Positions 8,887 to 16,700 of a stretch of 64,000 nucleotides of DNA are shown here, piece after piece. The stretch lies in NCBI GenBank assembly GCA_017303805.1, contig JAFLBQ010000002.1, forward strand, positions 1-64,000, in the 5' to 3' direction. Within the stretch, counting starts at the first letter, position 1, and each line of letters begins with the position of its first letter. Both the position numbers and the translations under genes were made by a program. A model generated the notes under the pieces. That model saw only the letters and a program-made list of their open reading frames with translations, made no database searches and was not told the origin of the DNA. Source of the DNA: Cytophagales bacterium. GTDB taxonomy: Bacteria; Bacteroidota; Bacteroidia; Cytophagales; Cyclobacteriaceae.

Positions 8887-10053
8887 TTAAAGAATAATTT
8901 CTTCAGGCACCGAAACTGCTTTAAGTGCGCGCCTCAGGTCTGCAATAAGGTCAGTTGGTTCTTCCAATCCCACCGAAAGGCGCAACAATCCATCTGTAAT
9001 TCCAAAAGCAGCGTGTCTTTCTTTTGGTATGGATGCGTGGGTCATCGAAGCAGGATGAGCAATCAGGCTTTTTATTCCACCCAGGCTTTCGGCTAATTTA
9101 AAAAGTTTGGTAGCCGTGGTGAATTTACGCGCTGCCTCTAACGTATCGTTCCGCAACCGGAATGAAACAATACCGCCAAAATATTTTTGTTGGCTGGTAG
9201 CAATTGCATGGCCTGCATGCACTTTTAAACCGGGATAGAATACTTCTTTTACTTCGGGTCTCTCACTAAGATACTCGGCAATAGCTTGAGCGTTTTCGGA
9301 ATGTTGTCGAAACCGTAGTTCGAGAGTTTCCAGTCCGCGAATCAACAACCAGCTTTCGATGGGACTAAGAATTGCTCCGGTCGCATTTTGTACAAAAAGA
9401 ATTTGCTCCCCCAACTCTTTGGTGGCTGCTACCACAAGCCCGCTAATCACGTCACTATGTCCACCAATGTATTTGGTGGCACTGTGCACAACAAAGTCGG
9501 CTCCGAGTTCGATGGGGCGTTGAGCGGCTGGTGAAGCAAACGTGTTATCCACAGCAAGCCACACGTTATGGGCTTTTGCAACGCGTGCCACCTTACGAAT
9601 ATCTACAATCTTCAGCGAAGGATTGGTTGGTGTTTCCACCCAAATCAAGCGGGTTTGAGGCGTTAGCGCCAACTGAATCTCCGCTTCGCTTTGCAGGTCA
9701 ACAAAACTTACCGTTATCCCAACATTTTTGTAAAGTGTGGTTAGCAACCGGTACGTACCTCCGTAAATATCATTACCGGCAATTATGTGATCACCTGCTT
9801 TCAATAGCCTGAGCACCGCATCAATGGCAGCCATGCCGCTCGCAAAAGCAGCCCCGGTACTTCCTTTCTCTGCTTTGGCTATTAAATTCTCCAACACCTT
9901 GCGGGTGGGATTTCCAGAACGTGTATAGTCATAGCCCTGATACACTCCGGGCGAACTATGCACGAACGTGGTAGTTTGATAAATAGGAACTGAAATGGCT
10001 CCGGTAGATTCGTCAACCGGAATACTGTGGATAAGATCTGTTGTGAACGACAT
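8887..10053 (-). CDS. Cystathionine gamma-synthase/lyase family PLP enzyme
   Basis: This 388-residue Cys/Met-metabolism PLP enzyme has YDYTRSGNPTRKVLE near residue 42, the cofactor lysine in HSATKYIGGHSD, and the family ending SLGGIKSLIAHPASMTH followed by RLSVGLEEPTDLI. Family members interconvert homocysteine, cystathionine and cysteine, and sequence alone does not separate synthase from lyase. The SAM-I riboswitch directly upstream argues for the biosynthetic (MetB-like) direction, since SAM would shut it off. It is first in an operon with two YeeE/YedE genes. Confidence 0.9.
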   Translation of the reverse strand: MSFTTDLIHSIPVDESTGAISVPIYQTTTFVHSSPGVYQGYDYTRSGNPTRKVLENLIAKAEKGSTGAAFASGMAAIDAVLRLLKAGDHIIAGNDIYGGTYRLLTTLYKNVGITVSFVDLQSEAEIQLALTPQTRLIWVETPTNPSLKIVDIRKVARVAKAHNVWLAVDNTFASPAAQRPIELGADFVVHSATKYIGGHSDVISGLVVAATKELGEQILFVQNATGAILSPIESWLLIRGLETLELRFRQHSENAQAIAEYLSERPEVKEVFYPGLKVHAGHAIATSQQKYFGGIVSFRLRNDTLEAARKFTTATKLFKLAESLGGIKSLIAHPASMTHASIPKERHAAFGITDGLLRLSVGLEEPTDLIADLRRALKAVSVPEEIIL

Positions 10054-10120
10054 AAAAGATTTGGTTTAATGGTTTAAAAATTTTTACACCACTTACCAAA
10101 AAAAGCGGAGAGGCTTCCAT

Positions 10121-10153
10121 AAAAAAAGCTCTTCCGACAAATCAGAAGAGCTT
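10121..10153 (-). terminator. Riboswitch expression-platform terminator
   Basis: On the minus strand AAGCTCTTC (10145-10153) and GAAGAGCTT (10126-10134) form a 9-bp stem with a 10-base loop, followed by a T run at 10121-10125. It lies between the SAM-I aptamer and the start of the trans-sulfuration gene, as expected for a transcription-terminating OFF switch. Confidence 0.85.
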
Positions 10154-10190
10154 CTATTGTTTTAATGTTTTATAGATTTTCTCTTACTAA

Positions 10191-10289
10191 CTCATCTTTC
10201 CCCGATTAAAAATCGAAGCTGGATTTAGCACCTGATAAATCAGGTTGCTAAGGCTTCACAGGGCCAGTCCCTCTGCCTTTCTTGATAAG
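10191..10289 (-). promoter_or_regulatory. SAM-I (S-box) riboswitch aptamer
   Basis: The 99-nt minus-strand element shows the S-box core in order: P1 strand CUUAUC, AAG, the P2 region with GAGGGACUGGCCC, GUGAAGCC, GCAACC, P3, GGUGCUAAAUCCAGC, P4, AAA and the P1 partner GAUGAG. CUGG in the P2 loop can pair with CCAG after P3, the known pseudoknot. It precedes the cystathionine gamma-synthase type gene and is followed by a clear terminator. SAM binding should therefore stop transcription of the metB-like/YeeE/YedE operon. Confidence 0.95.
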
Positions 10290-10311
10290 TAATGTTACAA
10301 AGAACGTTGAG

Positions 10312-10342
10312 CAAACATATCAATCTGAATACTTCTGCTCAA
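10312..10342 (-). promoter_or_regulatory. Promoter for the SAM-riboswitch operon
   Basis: On the minus strand TTG (10342-10340), a 20-base spacer and TATGTTTG (10319-10312) match the Bacteroidetes promoter. The aptamer starts 22 bases downstream. Confidence 0.75.
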
Positions 10343-10378
10343 GAAATTTCAGAACTTTTTTTTATTTACGAATGCTTG

Positions 10379-11161
10379 TCAGGCATACCAGTTTTTCAGT
10401 CTGTTGGGTTCTTTTAAAAAAGCCAACAGGTATTTGTTGTATTGTTCTGCCTGTTCAATCATTGGTAAATGGCCGCACTCATCAATAAACTTTACCTCTG
10501 AGTTTGGTAATAAGTCATGAAAATGCAAAGCCGATTCAGGTGTAGAAATTTTATCATGCAAACCCCACATCAATAAAATCGGGTGATCAATCTTGTTCAG
10601 GAACGAGGTGACTTTAAAATGTTGAGAAGAACGTGCAATACTTCCCAAGGCCAATCGTTTCGGTATGTTCTGCACGGTTGTGAAAATTTCATTCACCATA
10701 TCTTCCGACACACAATCCTTATGAAAAAAAGCATCTTCTATTCTATCCTGAATGTATTCATAATCATCAATGTAAGCTTCCGCTTCGGTAAACGAAGGTT
10801 TATCTAACAAACCAGTGCTGCTGGTTAATATCAACCGATCTACATTCTGTGGATACTGGTGGGTGTACATCAGGGCAACTTGCCCACCCAAGGCATGTCC
10901 AATCAGCGTAACATCTGTAAGCTGATGCCAATCAATAAAATCATGTAACGTTTTAGTCAGGTACTTTACGGTTGTATTTTCAATGGTTAACTCAAACAAA
11001 GGTAAGCGCGGAACAATTACCTTATAGTCAGATTTAAGTACTTCAATAACTGATTTCCACATGGCCAGGTTACCGAACAACCCATGCAACAAAATGATTA
11101 CCGGTCCCTGACCAACTGTTATGTATGCCTGATTATACAAGGGTGGATTCTTTTTCTTCAT
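10379..11161 (-). CDS. Alpha/beta hydrolase
   Basis: This 260-residue cytosolic alpha/beta-hydrolase has the oxyanion segment ILLHGLFGN near residue 24, the region GHALGGQVALMY where the nucleophile elbow is expected, and the late Asp and His in LLMWGLHDKIS and DECGHLPMIEQ. The usual G-x-S-x-G elbow reads G-H-A-L-G-G, so the expected serine nucleophile is replaced by Ala. That raises doubt about ordinary esterase activity. It is the last gene of the unit ATP-grasp/TlpA-like/hydrolase, 5 bases after the TlpA-like gene. Confidence 0.75.
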   Translation of the reverse strand: MKKKNPPLYNQAYITVGQGPVIILLHGLFGNLAMWKSVIEVLKSDYKVIVPRLPLFELTIENTTVKYLTKTLHDFIDWHQLTDVTLIGHALGGQVALMYTHQYPQNVDRLILTSSTGLLDKPSFTEAEAYIDDYEYIQDRIEDAFFHKDCVSEDMVNEIFTTVQNIPKRLALGSIARSSQHFKVTSFLNKIDHPILLMWGLHDKISTPESALHFHDLLPNSEVKFIDECGHLPMIEQAEQYNKYLLAFLKEPNRLKNWYA

Positions 11162-11166
11162 AAATC

Positions 11167-12402
11167 TTAAATCGCATTCTCACTCTCATTTAATAACGTT
11201 GTAACATCTTCATTAAAATGCCGAATAAATTCCTGATAATACTCACCCGTAGCCGGGCCTGAAAATCCGGTATGTATTTTTCGAACCTTCCCTTTACGAT
11301 CTATGATTATAGTGGTTGGGAATGAAAGTACACGATTCAGGGCCGGAAGTTTTTCGCTGGCTTGTGCCTTGTCTGCCAAGCCTGCAAAAAGAATTTCATA
11401 TTCAATATCAAATCGTTTAATAAACTTGCTGATTCTTTCACGGGCAAAGGCAAGATCATCTTTTCGTTCGAAACTAAGCGCTACTATCTCTACACCGCGC
11501 GTCTTATTTTCTTTATACCACGGTGCTAAAAATGCAGCTTCATCCACACAGTTAGGGCACCAGCTTCCCATAATGGTTATTACCACCACTTTGTTCTTAT
11601 ATTTCTCATCCTGTAACGAAACCGGATTACCCGACAAATTCGGAAATGTAAAATCAAGTCTATCATAACCTTCTTTCAAATAGGTAAGCGCATAAGGATC
11701 GGGTAGCCTTGCCGTATCGCTTTTAATAGCCACAAACTGTGTTAAACCTGCAGGCGAAATCAACTCACCGGTTAAATGCAGACTGTCAACAATTTTTGCA
11801 CGCAACAAAGATGGATTGGATCCACTAAACCCGGAGATCTTCAAACTATCACCATCTATCACACCTTGAAAATACCGGAAGTCGCCCGTGGTGGTAAGTA
11901 TAGTACCATTTACCTGTGCTTGATCCTGATTTAACAAGCCTACTGTGTAGTGGGTTTCATTTTTTTCGTTCAGCAGACTTACTGACCACTTCCCTCCGAT
12001 TGAAACTGGCGTGGCGGAGTTGGTATTAAATCGGGAAGCTTGACCGCGGATGGCAGCAAATGGAATACCTTGCTTCCCAGATTGATTTTTCCGGAAGTAT
12101 CCTTTTAACGAATCTCCGGCAAGCTTACCTATTAACAAAGCATCATAAACATCAATAGGAACGATAACCGAGTCACGCTCATACCGAACGCTATCCAATT
12201 GAAATTTCTCTTCTCCGTTTGTCAATAAAACTTTTACAAGTCCTGCAGTATCGTCCTCCACTCTAAAATTGAATGGAATCTCAATGTTTTGTACCGTAAA
12301 GGTTCCGCGCCAGTTACCTATTTGCAGATAGCCCGGTTCTTCTTTGCAGGAAAGAAATACCGAACCAAAAAATAAAATACAAACGATTTTAGTCAGCTTC
12401 AT
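11167..12402 (-). CDS. TlpA-like thioredoxin-fold lipoprotein, paralogue 1
   Basis: The 411-residue protein starts with a lipoprotein signal ending FLSC (Cys19). Two beta-rich repeats of about 100 residues follow; then from about 233 (LPDPYALTYLKEGY) there is a thioredoxin-like domain with GSWCPNC, Cys282 and Cys285. It probably reduces or oxidises thiols in the periplasm. It is clearly paralogous to the product of 18163-19443, sharing LPDPYALT, WCPNC, FLAPW and FPTTIIIDRKG. It lies between the ATP-grasp gene (5 bases upstream) and the hydrolase gene (5 bases downstream). Confidence 0.85.
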   Translation of the reverse strand: MKLTKIVCILFFGSVFLSCKEEPGYLQIGNWRGTFTVQNIEIPFNFRVEDDTAGLVKVLLTNGEEKFQLDSVRYERDSVIVPIDVYDALLIGKLAGDSLKGYFRKNQSGKQGIPFAAIRGQASRFNTNSATPVSIGGKWSVSLLNEKNETHYTVGLLNQDQAQVNGTILTTTGDFRYFQGVIDGDSLKISGFSGSNPSLLRAKIVDSLHLTGELISPAGLTQFVAIKSDTARLPDPYALTYLKEGYDRLDFTFPNLSGNPVSLQDEKYKNKVVVITIMGSWCPNCVDEAAFLAPWYKENKTRGVEIVALSFERKDDLAFARERISKFIKRFDIEYEILFAGLADKAQASEKLPALNRVLSFPTTIIIDRKGKVRKIHTGFSGPATGEYYQEFIRHFNEDVTTLLNESENAI

Positions 12403-12407
12403 GCTAT

Positions 12408-13415
12408 TTATACTTCTTCTTTTTGGAATTCAGGTTCATGATCTATTTGAAACACCGGCTGAAGGCGACTTTCGATATAGTCTACAAGATTTGTGTAAGG
12501 ATTAAATCCAATAATGTTTACGGCATCGGCTACAAAGTTGGAGAGCGCGTTAATGTCATAATAGTGGGGTTCAGCGTGCTCATCCAGTAAATATTCTACA
12601 CCACCCACATCAAGGCGTGCTGTCTTTACAATACGCTCAACATCTTCAATAATCTGTTTGGGTGGATTATATTTTTCTACTTTAACTCCATTGCGGGCGG
12701 CTTCTGCAATGCAAGCTTCTGAATTGGTGTAAGCCGGTACCTCACACAAGTCAGCCGGGCACAGATTAAAACTTTTCCGGGTAGGATAAACCTTTATGGC
12801 ATACAGGAATTTTCCGTTTAGTGTTTCTACCCGCACAATGTGGCCATCTTTTGGCGCCAGGTATTCCTGCACAAGTGCTACCTGATCTGTTCCCAAACTG
12901 ATTTGATTTAAGAAGATAGCCTTTTGCAATGCTTCCTGGGTATCGAACTGAGTAATGCCTGCACCACTTCCACCTATATTGGCCTTTACCAAAACAGGAA
13001 ACTTTAATGCTTTGGCTGCAGCCAGAATCTGGTTAACATGATTTACAATACGCGACTTCGGAAAGCGTAAACCCAATGAAGCCAGTAATCCAACTTGTTT
13101 GGCTTTAGAGATTTCGTAAGACTGTGCCGTTAATCCGTTTATCACAGGCACACCAAGCCGTTCCAGGTGTTCAATGTATTGGGTGGCATAAAAAATACTT
13201 TGGCCATTTCCCCTTACATGAGCGGATGGACTGATTCTGTTGATTACAAGGCTATAGGGTACATCGCGTTCCAAAGGATTGAAGTGATGCTGGGCAGCAT
13301 TCAATCTTACGAACGGGATTCTTCTTTGCTCCAACTCTTCAAACAAAGGCTTAAACCACGATTGATGTTCATAAAATATAGCGATTGGTCGGTTGATAGT
13401 TTTGCTCATACTCAT
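12408..13415 (-). CDS. RimK-like ATP-grasp ligase
   Basis: The 335-residue ATP-grasp protein has an N-terminal domain (IAIFYEHQSWFKPL), a hinge region with ERLGVPVINGLTAQS and SKAKQVGLLASLG, and the ATP-binding part FPVLVKANIGGSGAGI near residue 140. The metal-binding end reads DVGGVEYLLDE and then DINALSNF near residues 275-300. The family joins a carboxylate to an amine or thiol with ATP; the substrate is not predictable. It is the first full-length gene after the S-box-like leader and Cys peptide 1. A truncated homologue is present at 27843-28192. Confidence 0.85.
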   Translation of the reverse strand: MSMSKTINRPIAIFYEHQSWFKPLFEELEQRRIPFVRLNAAQHHFNPLERDVPYSLVINRISPSAHVRGNGQSIFYATQYIEHLERLGVPVINGLTAQSYEISKAKQVGLLASLGLRFPKSRIVNHVNQILAAAKALKFPVLVKANIGGSGAGITQFDTQEALQKAIFLNQISLGTDQVALVQEYLAPKDGHIVRVETLNGKFLYAIKVYPTRKSFNLCPADLCEVPAYTNSEACIAEAARNGVKVEKYNPPKQIIEDVERIVKTARLDVGGVEYLLDEHAEPHYYDINALSNFVADAVNIIGFNPYTNLVDYIESRLQPVFQIDHEPEFQKEEV

Positions 13416-13434
13416 TGAAATTGATTTGAATTTT

Positions 13435-13471
13435 AAAAGGGCGGGTATCCACTTCGCTGAAGATTCCCCGC
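13435..13471 (-). terminator. Terminator-like hairpin between Cys peptide 1 and the ATP-grasp gene
   Basis: On the minus strand GCGGG and CCCGC close a hairpin with an inner CTTC/GAAG pairing, followed by CCTTTT. It starts 56 bases after the stop of the small ORF and ends 19 bases before the ATP-grasp start codon. The position fits an attenuator; the T run is short. Confidence 0.5.
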
Positions 13472-13527
13472 ACCTTTACCCCTCATATACCATGAAGGAG
13501 TTTCTTAAATTGATGGAAGGAGATGCT

Positions 13528-13635
13528 TTAACAACAACAACGCATTATACACGAACCTACAGGTACAGGTTGTAGTTGAAAGCCAGAGGACTTTAATTGT
13601 CCAAATTGTGTTGTGGTAATTCTCTTTTTATTCAT
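13528..13635 (-). CDS. 35-residue leader or precursor peptide 1, ending Cys-Cys-Cys
   Basis: The minus-strand ATG at 13635 opens a 35-codon frame starting MNKKRITTT and ending GSCIMRCCC-stop. The last seven residues fit C-x3-C-C-C, the pattern also found in the peptide at 21669-21791. The three cysteine codons are all TGT. The start lies 9 bases after the closing stem of the S-box-like RNA, and a terminator-like hairpin follows before the ATP-grasp gene. It could be a cysteine-sensing attenuation peptide or a Cys-rich ribosomal peptide. No homologue is known to me. Confidence 0.6.
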   Translation of the reverse strand: MNKKRITTTQFGQLKSSGFQLQPVPVGSCIMRCCC

Positions 13636-13644
13636 AACAGAAAA

Positions 13645-13747
13645 TTTATAATTCCCTTTTGTGGGCAGGTTGTAGCACTTATTCAGCTCTTATACTGAAA
13701 GTTGCCAGGGATTCTTTGAGCCTGTCTCTCCTCCCGTTCTTTATAAA
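13645..13747 (-). promoter_or_regulatory. Divergent S-box-like riboswitch candidate 1
   Basis: The minus-strand RNA keeps the S-box plan with different sequence. P1 is UUUAUA/UAUAAA, followed by AAGAA; P2 is GGGA/UCCC enclosing the small hairpin GAGACAGGCUC; then GGCAAC; P3 is CUUUCAG with CUGAAUAAG; then GUGCUACAACCUG; P4 is CCC/GGG. The P2 loop CAGG can pair with CCUG after P3, at the place of the SAM-I pseudoknot (CUGG with CCAG in the canonical copy at 10191-10289). The predicted transcription start falls at its 5' edge. The ligand is not proven; SAM or a relative is the first guess. Confidence 0.75.
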
Positions 13748-13754
13748 CGTGGCG

Positions 13755-13784
13755 TAAACATACCTAACATTTTTTAAATATCAA
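13755..13784 (-). promoter_or_regulatory. Promoter of leader 1
   Basis: On the minus strand TTG (13784-13782), a 19-base spacer and TATGTTTAC (-7 box 13762-13755) match the Bacteroidetes promoter. The -33 element abuts the palindrome at 13786-13810, so a bound protein there should block RNA polymerase. Confidence 0.7.
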
Positions 13785-13785
13785 T

Positions 13786-13810
13786 AAAGTCTATAGATTT
13801 TATAGACTTT
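13786..13810. promoter_or_regulatory. Palindromic operator 1 (AGTCTA-N9-TAGACT)
   Basis: This is a perfect inverted repeat with 10-bp arms AAAGTCTATA and TATAGACTTT and a 5-base centre GATTT. It touches the stop codon of the TonB receptor gene and lies directly upstream of the leader 1 promoter. The same core occurs at 21938-21958 and, degenerate, at 28229-28249 and 27793-27813. It is probably the site of a dimeric transcription factor encoded elsewhere. Confidence 0.75.
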
Positions 13811-16689
13811 TAAAAACTAAAAGTCAATCTTCCATAGTAAAATGCCCCATTAAAGCCGAATTGTTGACCGGCAGCTGTACCATAAGGCAAAGCACCGGTT
13901 TGGTTATTGGCAACAATCTGTTCATCGGGGTACACATCAAACAGATTATTAGCTCCAGCTGTTATTGATACAAAAGGTGCCAACTGGTAACTTAAGGTTA
14001 AATCAGAAACCCATTTGCTGGTAAAGGTCTGATCGCGCGCACCGGTGGGATTGTCCAGGTTGTTTTGGCTAGCGAAGGATGTGTATTCTCCAAAACGGGT
14101 AAGACGCACGAAAGGTGTAAGTTTTTTATAGGTATAGCTGGCGCTCAGAATAATTTTATCTTGAGGCGTGCCCCTTTCGTACCGCCCCTTTTGAAGTCTG
14201 TCAAAGAATATTCGTTCGGACAAATAGTTGCGAACCTCCGTTGATGCGCCTTCCACTAATCCAACGGGTGGTTTTACATTCACTACCTCGGTTCGTGTAA
14301 AATTGGATGCCACCGATACATTTAAGATACCTTTACCAATAGCAGACCGATACGATAAAATTGCATCAATTCCTCGCGTGCGCGTATCGATCGAATTACT
14401 AAAGAACTGTGCCGAGTTAACATCTGGATAGGCACTTAGTAAATTTGCTACTATAGCAGCTGCACCCTGTACAACAGGATCTGAACTTGAAGTTGTCGTT
14501 TGAAAAAATCCTGTAAGTGTAACCCGGTCGTCAATATCAATTTGATAGGCATCAACAGTAAGATTGAAATCATTAAACAATCTGGCGGTAGCCCCGGCAC
14601 TTAGGTTAAATGATGTTTCGGCCTTAAGTTGAGGAACACCAAATGCCTTTGTAACCGCACTTTCGTTGTTTGCCACAGCCGAGAGAAGCAATGAACCATC
14701 GCCTTGCGGAATAGAAGTAGTGGCTGAATAATATTGTTGCTGCAAAGAAGGTGCACGAAAGCCTGTGCTTACCGCCCCACGCAAGGCAATATCATCTGTA
14801 AGTTTAATTCGTGTAGAAGCTTTCCAGGTTAGCTTATCTCCAAAATCGCTATAGTTTTCATAACGCAGCGCACCTGTTAACAATATGCTGTTAGTGATGT
14901 CATACTCCAGATCGCCATATAAACCGATGTTACTTCTTGTTTCGTCTTGTTCATCGCCTGGTTGATAACCGGGAAAAGCCTGGGCTCCTGCCGGTGTAAT
15001 GCCTGTGGCTGTGCCGCCAACTAGGGTTACATATGTTCTTCCATAACCTTTATACGATGCTTCTTCGCCCGCTTCAATCTGATAATTTTCAATTCTGTGT
15101 TCGGCACCAAAGGCAACACCTAAAGATTGGCCAAAACTTAGTTCATTAAACTTTCTTACAAAGCCGAGGTTGGTTGTGTTTTGGGAAAACAGAAGTTTGC
15201 CAGAGTAAAACCGTGTTGGACTTGAAGCTCCTAATGAAGCATTTAAGGTATTCTCTACATAATACTGCACACTATTACTTCCAAAAGTATTACTTAAATC
15301 CACATCCCAGCCCGATTTATTTCCACGTAAGCCAGCGGTAAAAGACTTATCGTTAATACGCGCTACGTTCTCTGGCAAAAAGCCATCCGGGTATAGTTCA
15401 GGAACGTACCTGCTGGAGATACTGCGAATGTTACTCGTACCGTTCGGAAAACGATACGCATTATTCGGGCTGTTACTTTCTCGGCTGCCTATTCCACCAA
15501 AAGCATATACTTCGGCACCTAAGCCCAAGGGTATTGCAGCATTAAAAAATAATCCAGATCCGTTTTGAGCTGCATTGCCACTGGCTACCGAACTGTAGCG
15601 ATCTACAGAAAGTTCTTTTGCATCCACTTCCTCATTAGGTGTTGCCGCTGCATACGAATACCAATACTGTCGTGCATTCGTTAAGCGATTAGTAAGTTCA
15701 TAATAACCACCGCGCCTGGTGCCTTCACGTTGATTAATTTGAGCTGTCAAATTGAGGTATCCCCCATTTCCAAAACCGAAACCATAATTGATATCAGTTT
15801 GAAACAAGGTTCCATCTGTAGTATTTCTGAATTTAGTGCTGTGTGCACCGGCTGTAGTGGTCACACTAATGTTCTCGGTTTCCTTTTTAAGCACAATGTT
15901 TACTACGCCTGCAATGGCATCAGAACCATATTGTGCGGCTGCGCCATCGCGCAATACTTCAATGCGTTCGATCGCTCCTACGGGAATAGAGTTAAAATCC
16001 ACCGCTACCGAGCCTTGTGCCGGTGTGCCCAATACGTTGACCAACGCGCTACCGTGTCTTCTTTTTCCATTGATCAACACCAGCGTTTGGTCTGGAGCCA
16101 CACCCCGTAAAGCAACAGGATCTATATGTGCCGAACCATCGCCACCTGGCTGACGGTTAGAACTAATGGAAGGAGCTACAAAGTTTAATATCTGAGTGAT
16201 GTCTACCTGGCCGGTTGCCCGAATTTCCTTGGCTTGAATAATATCTACAGGCACCGGTGTATCGATTCGCGACCGGCCAGAAGTTGCACGTGAACCAATA
16301 ATCACAACTTCTTCTGAAAGTAAAGAGCCCTCCTCCAAAGAAAAATTAAGTCTTGTGTTATCACCAGCTTTAACCTCAGCTTGTAACTCTTTGGTTTGAT
16401 AACCGACAAAACTAATCCGAACTTTGGCCGTGCCTGCAGGAGCATTCAATGTAAAATCTCCATTCTGATCCGTTATCGTTCCCAGGGAAGTTCCCACCAG
16501 AACTACCGTTGCTCTGGGAAGAGGTGACGAATTAGCGTCCGTAACTTTACCGGACAGGGAACCTGTTTGCTGAGCATTTACATTCCCTGAGATAAAAATA
16601 AATAACAAGAGTAAAAGCAAAATCTGTACTCTTCGTTCCACCCATTCTATGAGCGGAGATCCTTTGATAATAAGTAATGTTGTTTTCAT
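13810..16689 (-). CDS. TonB-dependent outer-membrane receptor
   Basis: The 959-residue protein has a signal peptide (to about residue 40, NVNAQ), a carboxypeptidase-D-like regulatory domain (GSLSGKVTDANSSPLPRATV), and a plug domain with ALRGVAPDQTLVLINGKRRHG and IERIEVLRDGAAAQYGSDAI. A long beta-barrel ends in an aromatic terminus (YYGRLTFSF). It imports an unknown large or scarce ligand with TonB energy. It is last in the operon with the diheme peroxidase, DsbD-N-like, TlpA-like and dipeptidase genes, 11 bases after the peroxidase. No SusD partner is next to it. Confidence 0.92.
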   Translation of the reverse strand: MKTTLLIIKGSPLIEWVERRVQILLLLLLFIFISGNVNAQQTGSLSGKVTDANSSPLPRATVVLVGTSLGTITDQNGDFTLNAPAGTAKVRISFVGYQTKELQAEVKAGDNTRLNFSLEEGSLLSEEVVIIGSRATSGRSRIDTPVPVDIIQAKEIRATGQVDITQILNFVAPSISSNRQPGGDGSAHIDPVALRGVAPDQTLVLINGKRRHGSALVNVLGTPAQGSVAVDFNSIPVGAIERIEVLRDGAAAQYGSDAIAGVVNIVLKKETENISVTTTAGAHSTKFRNTTDGTLFQTDINYGFGFGNGGYLNLTAQINQREGTRRGGYYELTNRLTNARQYWYSYAAATPNEEVDAKELSVDRYSSVASGNAAQNGSGLFFNAAIPLGLGAEVYAFGGIGSRESNSPNNAYRFPNGTSNIRSISSRYVPELYPDGFLPENVARINDKSFTAGLRGNKSGWDVDLSNTFGSNSVQYYVENTLNASLGASSPTRFYSGKLLFSQNTTNLGFVRKFNELSFGQSLGVAFGAEHRIENYQIEAGEEASYKGYGRTYVTLVGGTATGITPAGAQAFPGYQPGDEQDETRSNIGLYGDLEYDITNSILLTGALRYENYSDFGDKLTWKASTRIKLTDDIALRGAVSTGFRAPSLQQQYYSATTSIPQGDGSLLLSAVANNESAVTKAFGVPQLKAETSFNLSAGATARLFNDFNLTVDAYQIDIDDRVTLTGFFQTTTSSSDPVVQGAAAIVANLLSAYPDVNSAQFFSNSIDTRTRGIDAILSYRSAIGKGILNVSVASNFTRTEVVNVKPPVGLVEGASTEVRNYLSERIFFDRLQKGRYERGTPQDKIILSASYTYKKLTPFVRLTRFGEYTSFASQNNLDNPTGARDQTFTSKWVSDLTLSYQLAPFVSITAGANNLFDVYPDEQIVANNQTGALPYGTAAGQQFGFNGAFYYGRLTFSF

Positions 16690-16700
16690 AAAATGTTCTT

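Noticed and set aside
13393-13575. Plus-strand 60-codon frame across leader 1
   Set aside because: It lies antisense to the terminator hairpin and Cys peptide 1, has no promoter and has repetitive low-quality composition.
12408-13635. Graspetide-type RiPP cluster (ATP-grasp plus small peptide)
   Set aside because: The peptide lacks the Thr/Ser/Lys with Asp/Glu core repeats of graspetides, and the second peptide has no intact ATP-grasp gene in its own operon. Kept only as part of the wider hypothesis.
15730-16153. Plus-strand frames inside the TonB receptor gene
   Set aside because: Antisense to the conserved plug domain; no start signals.
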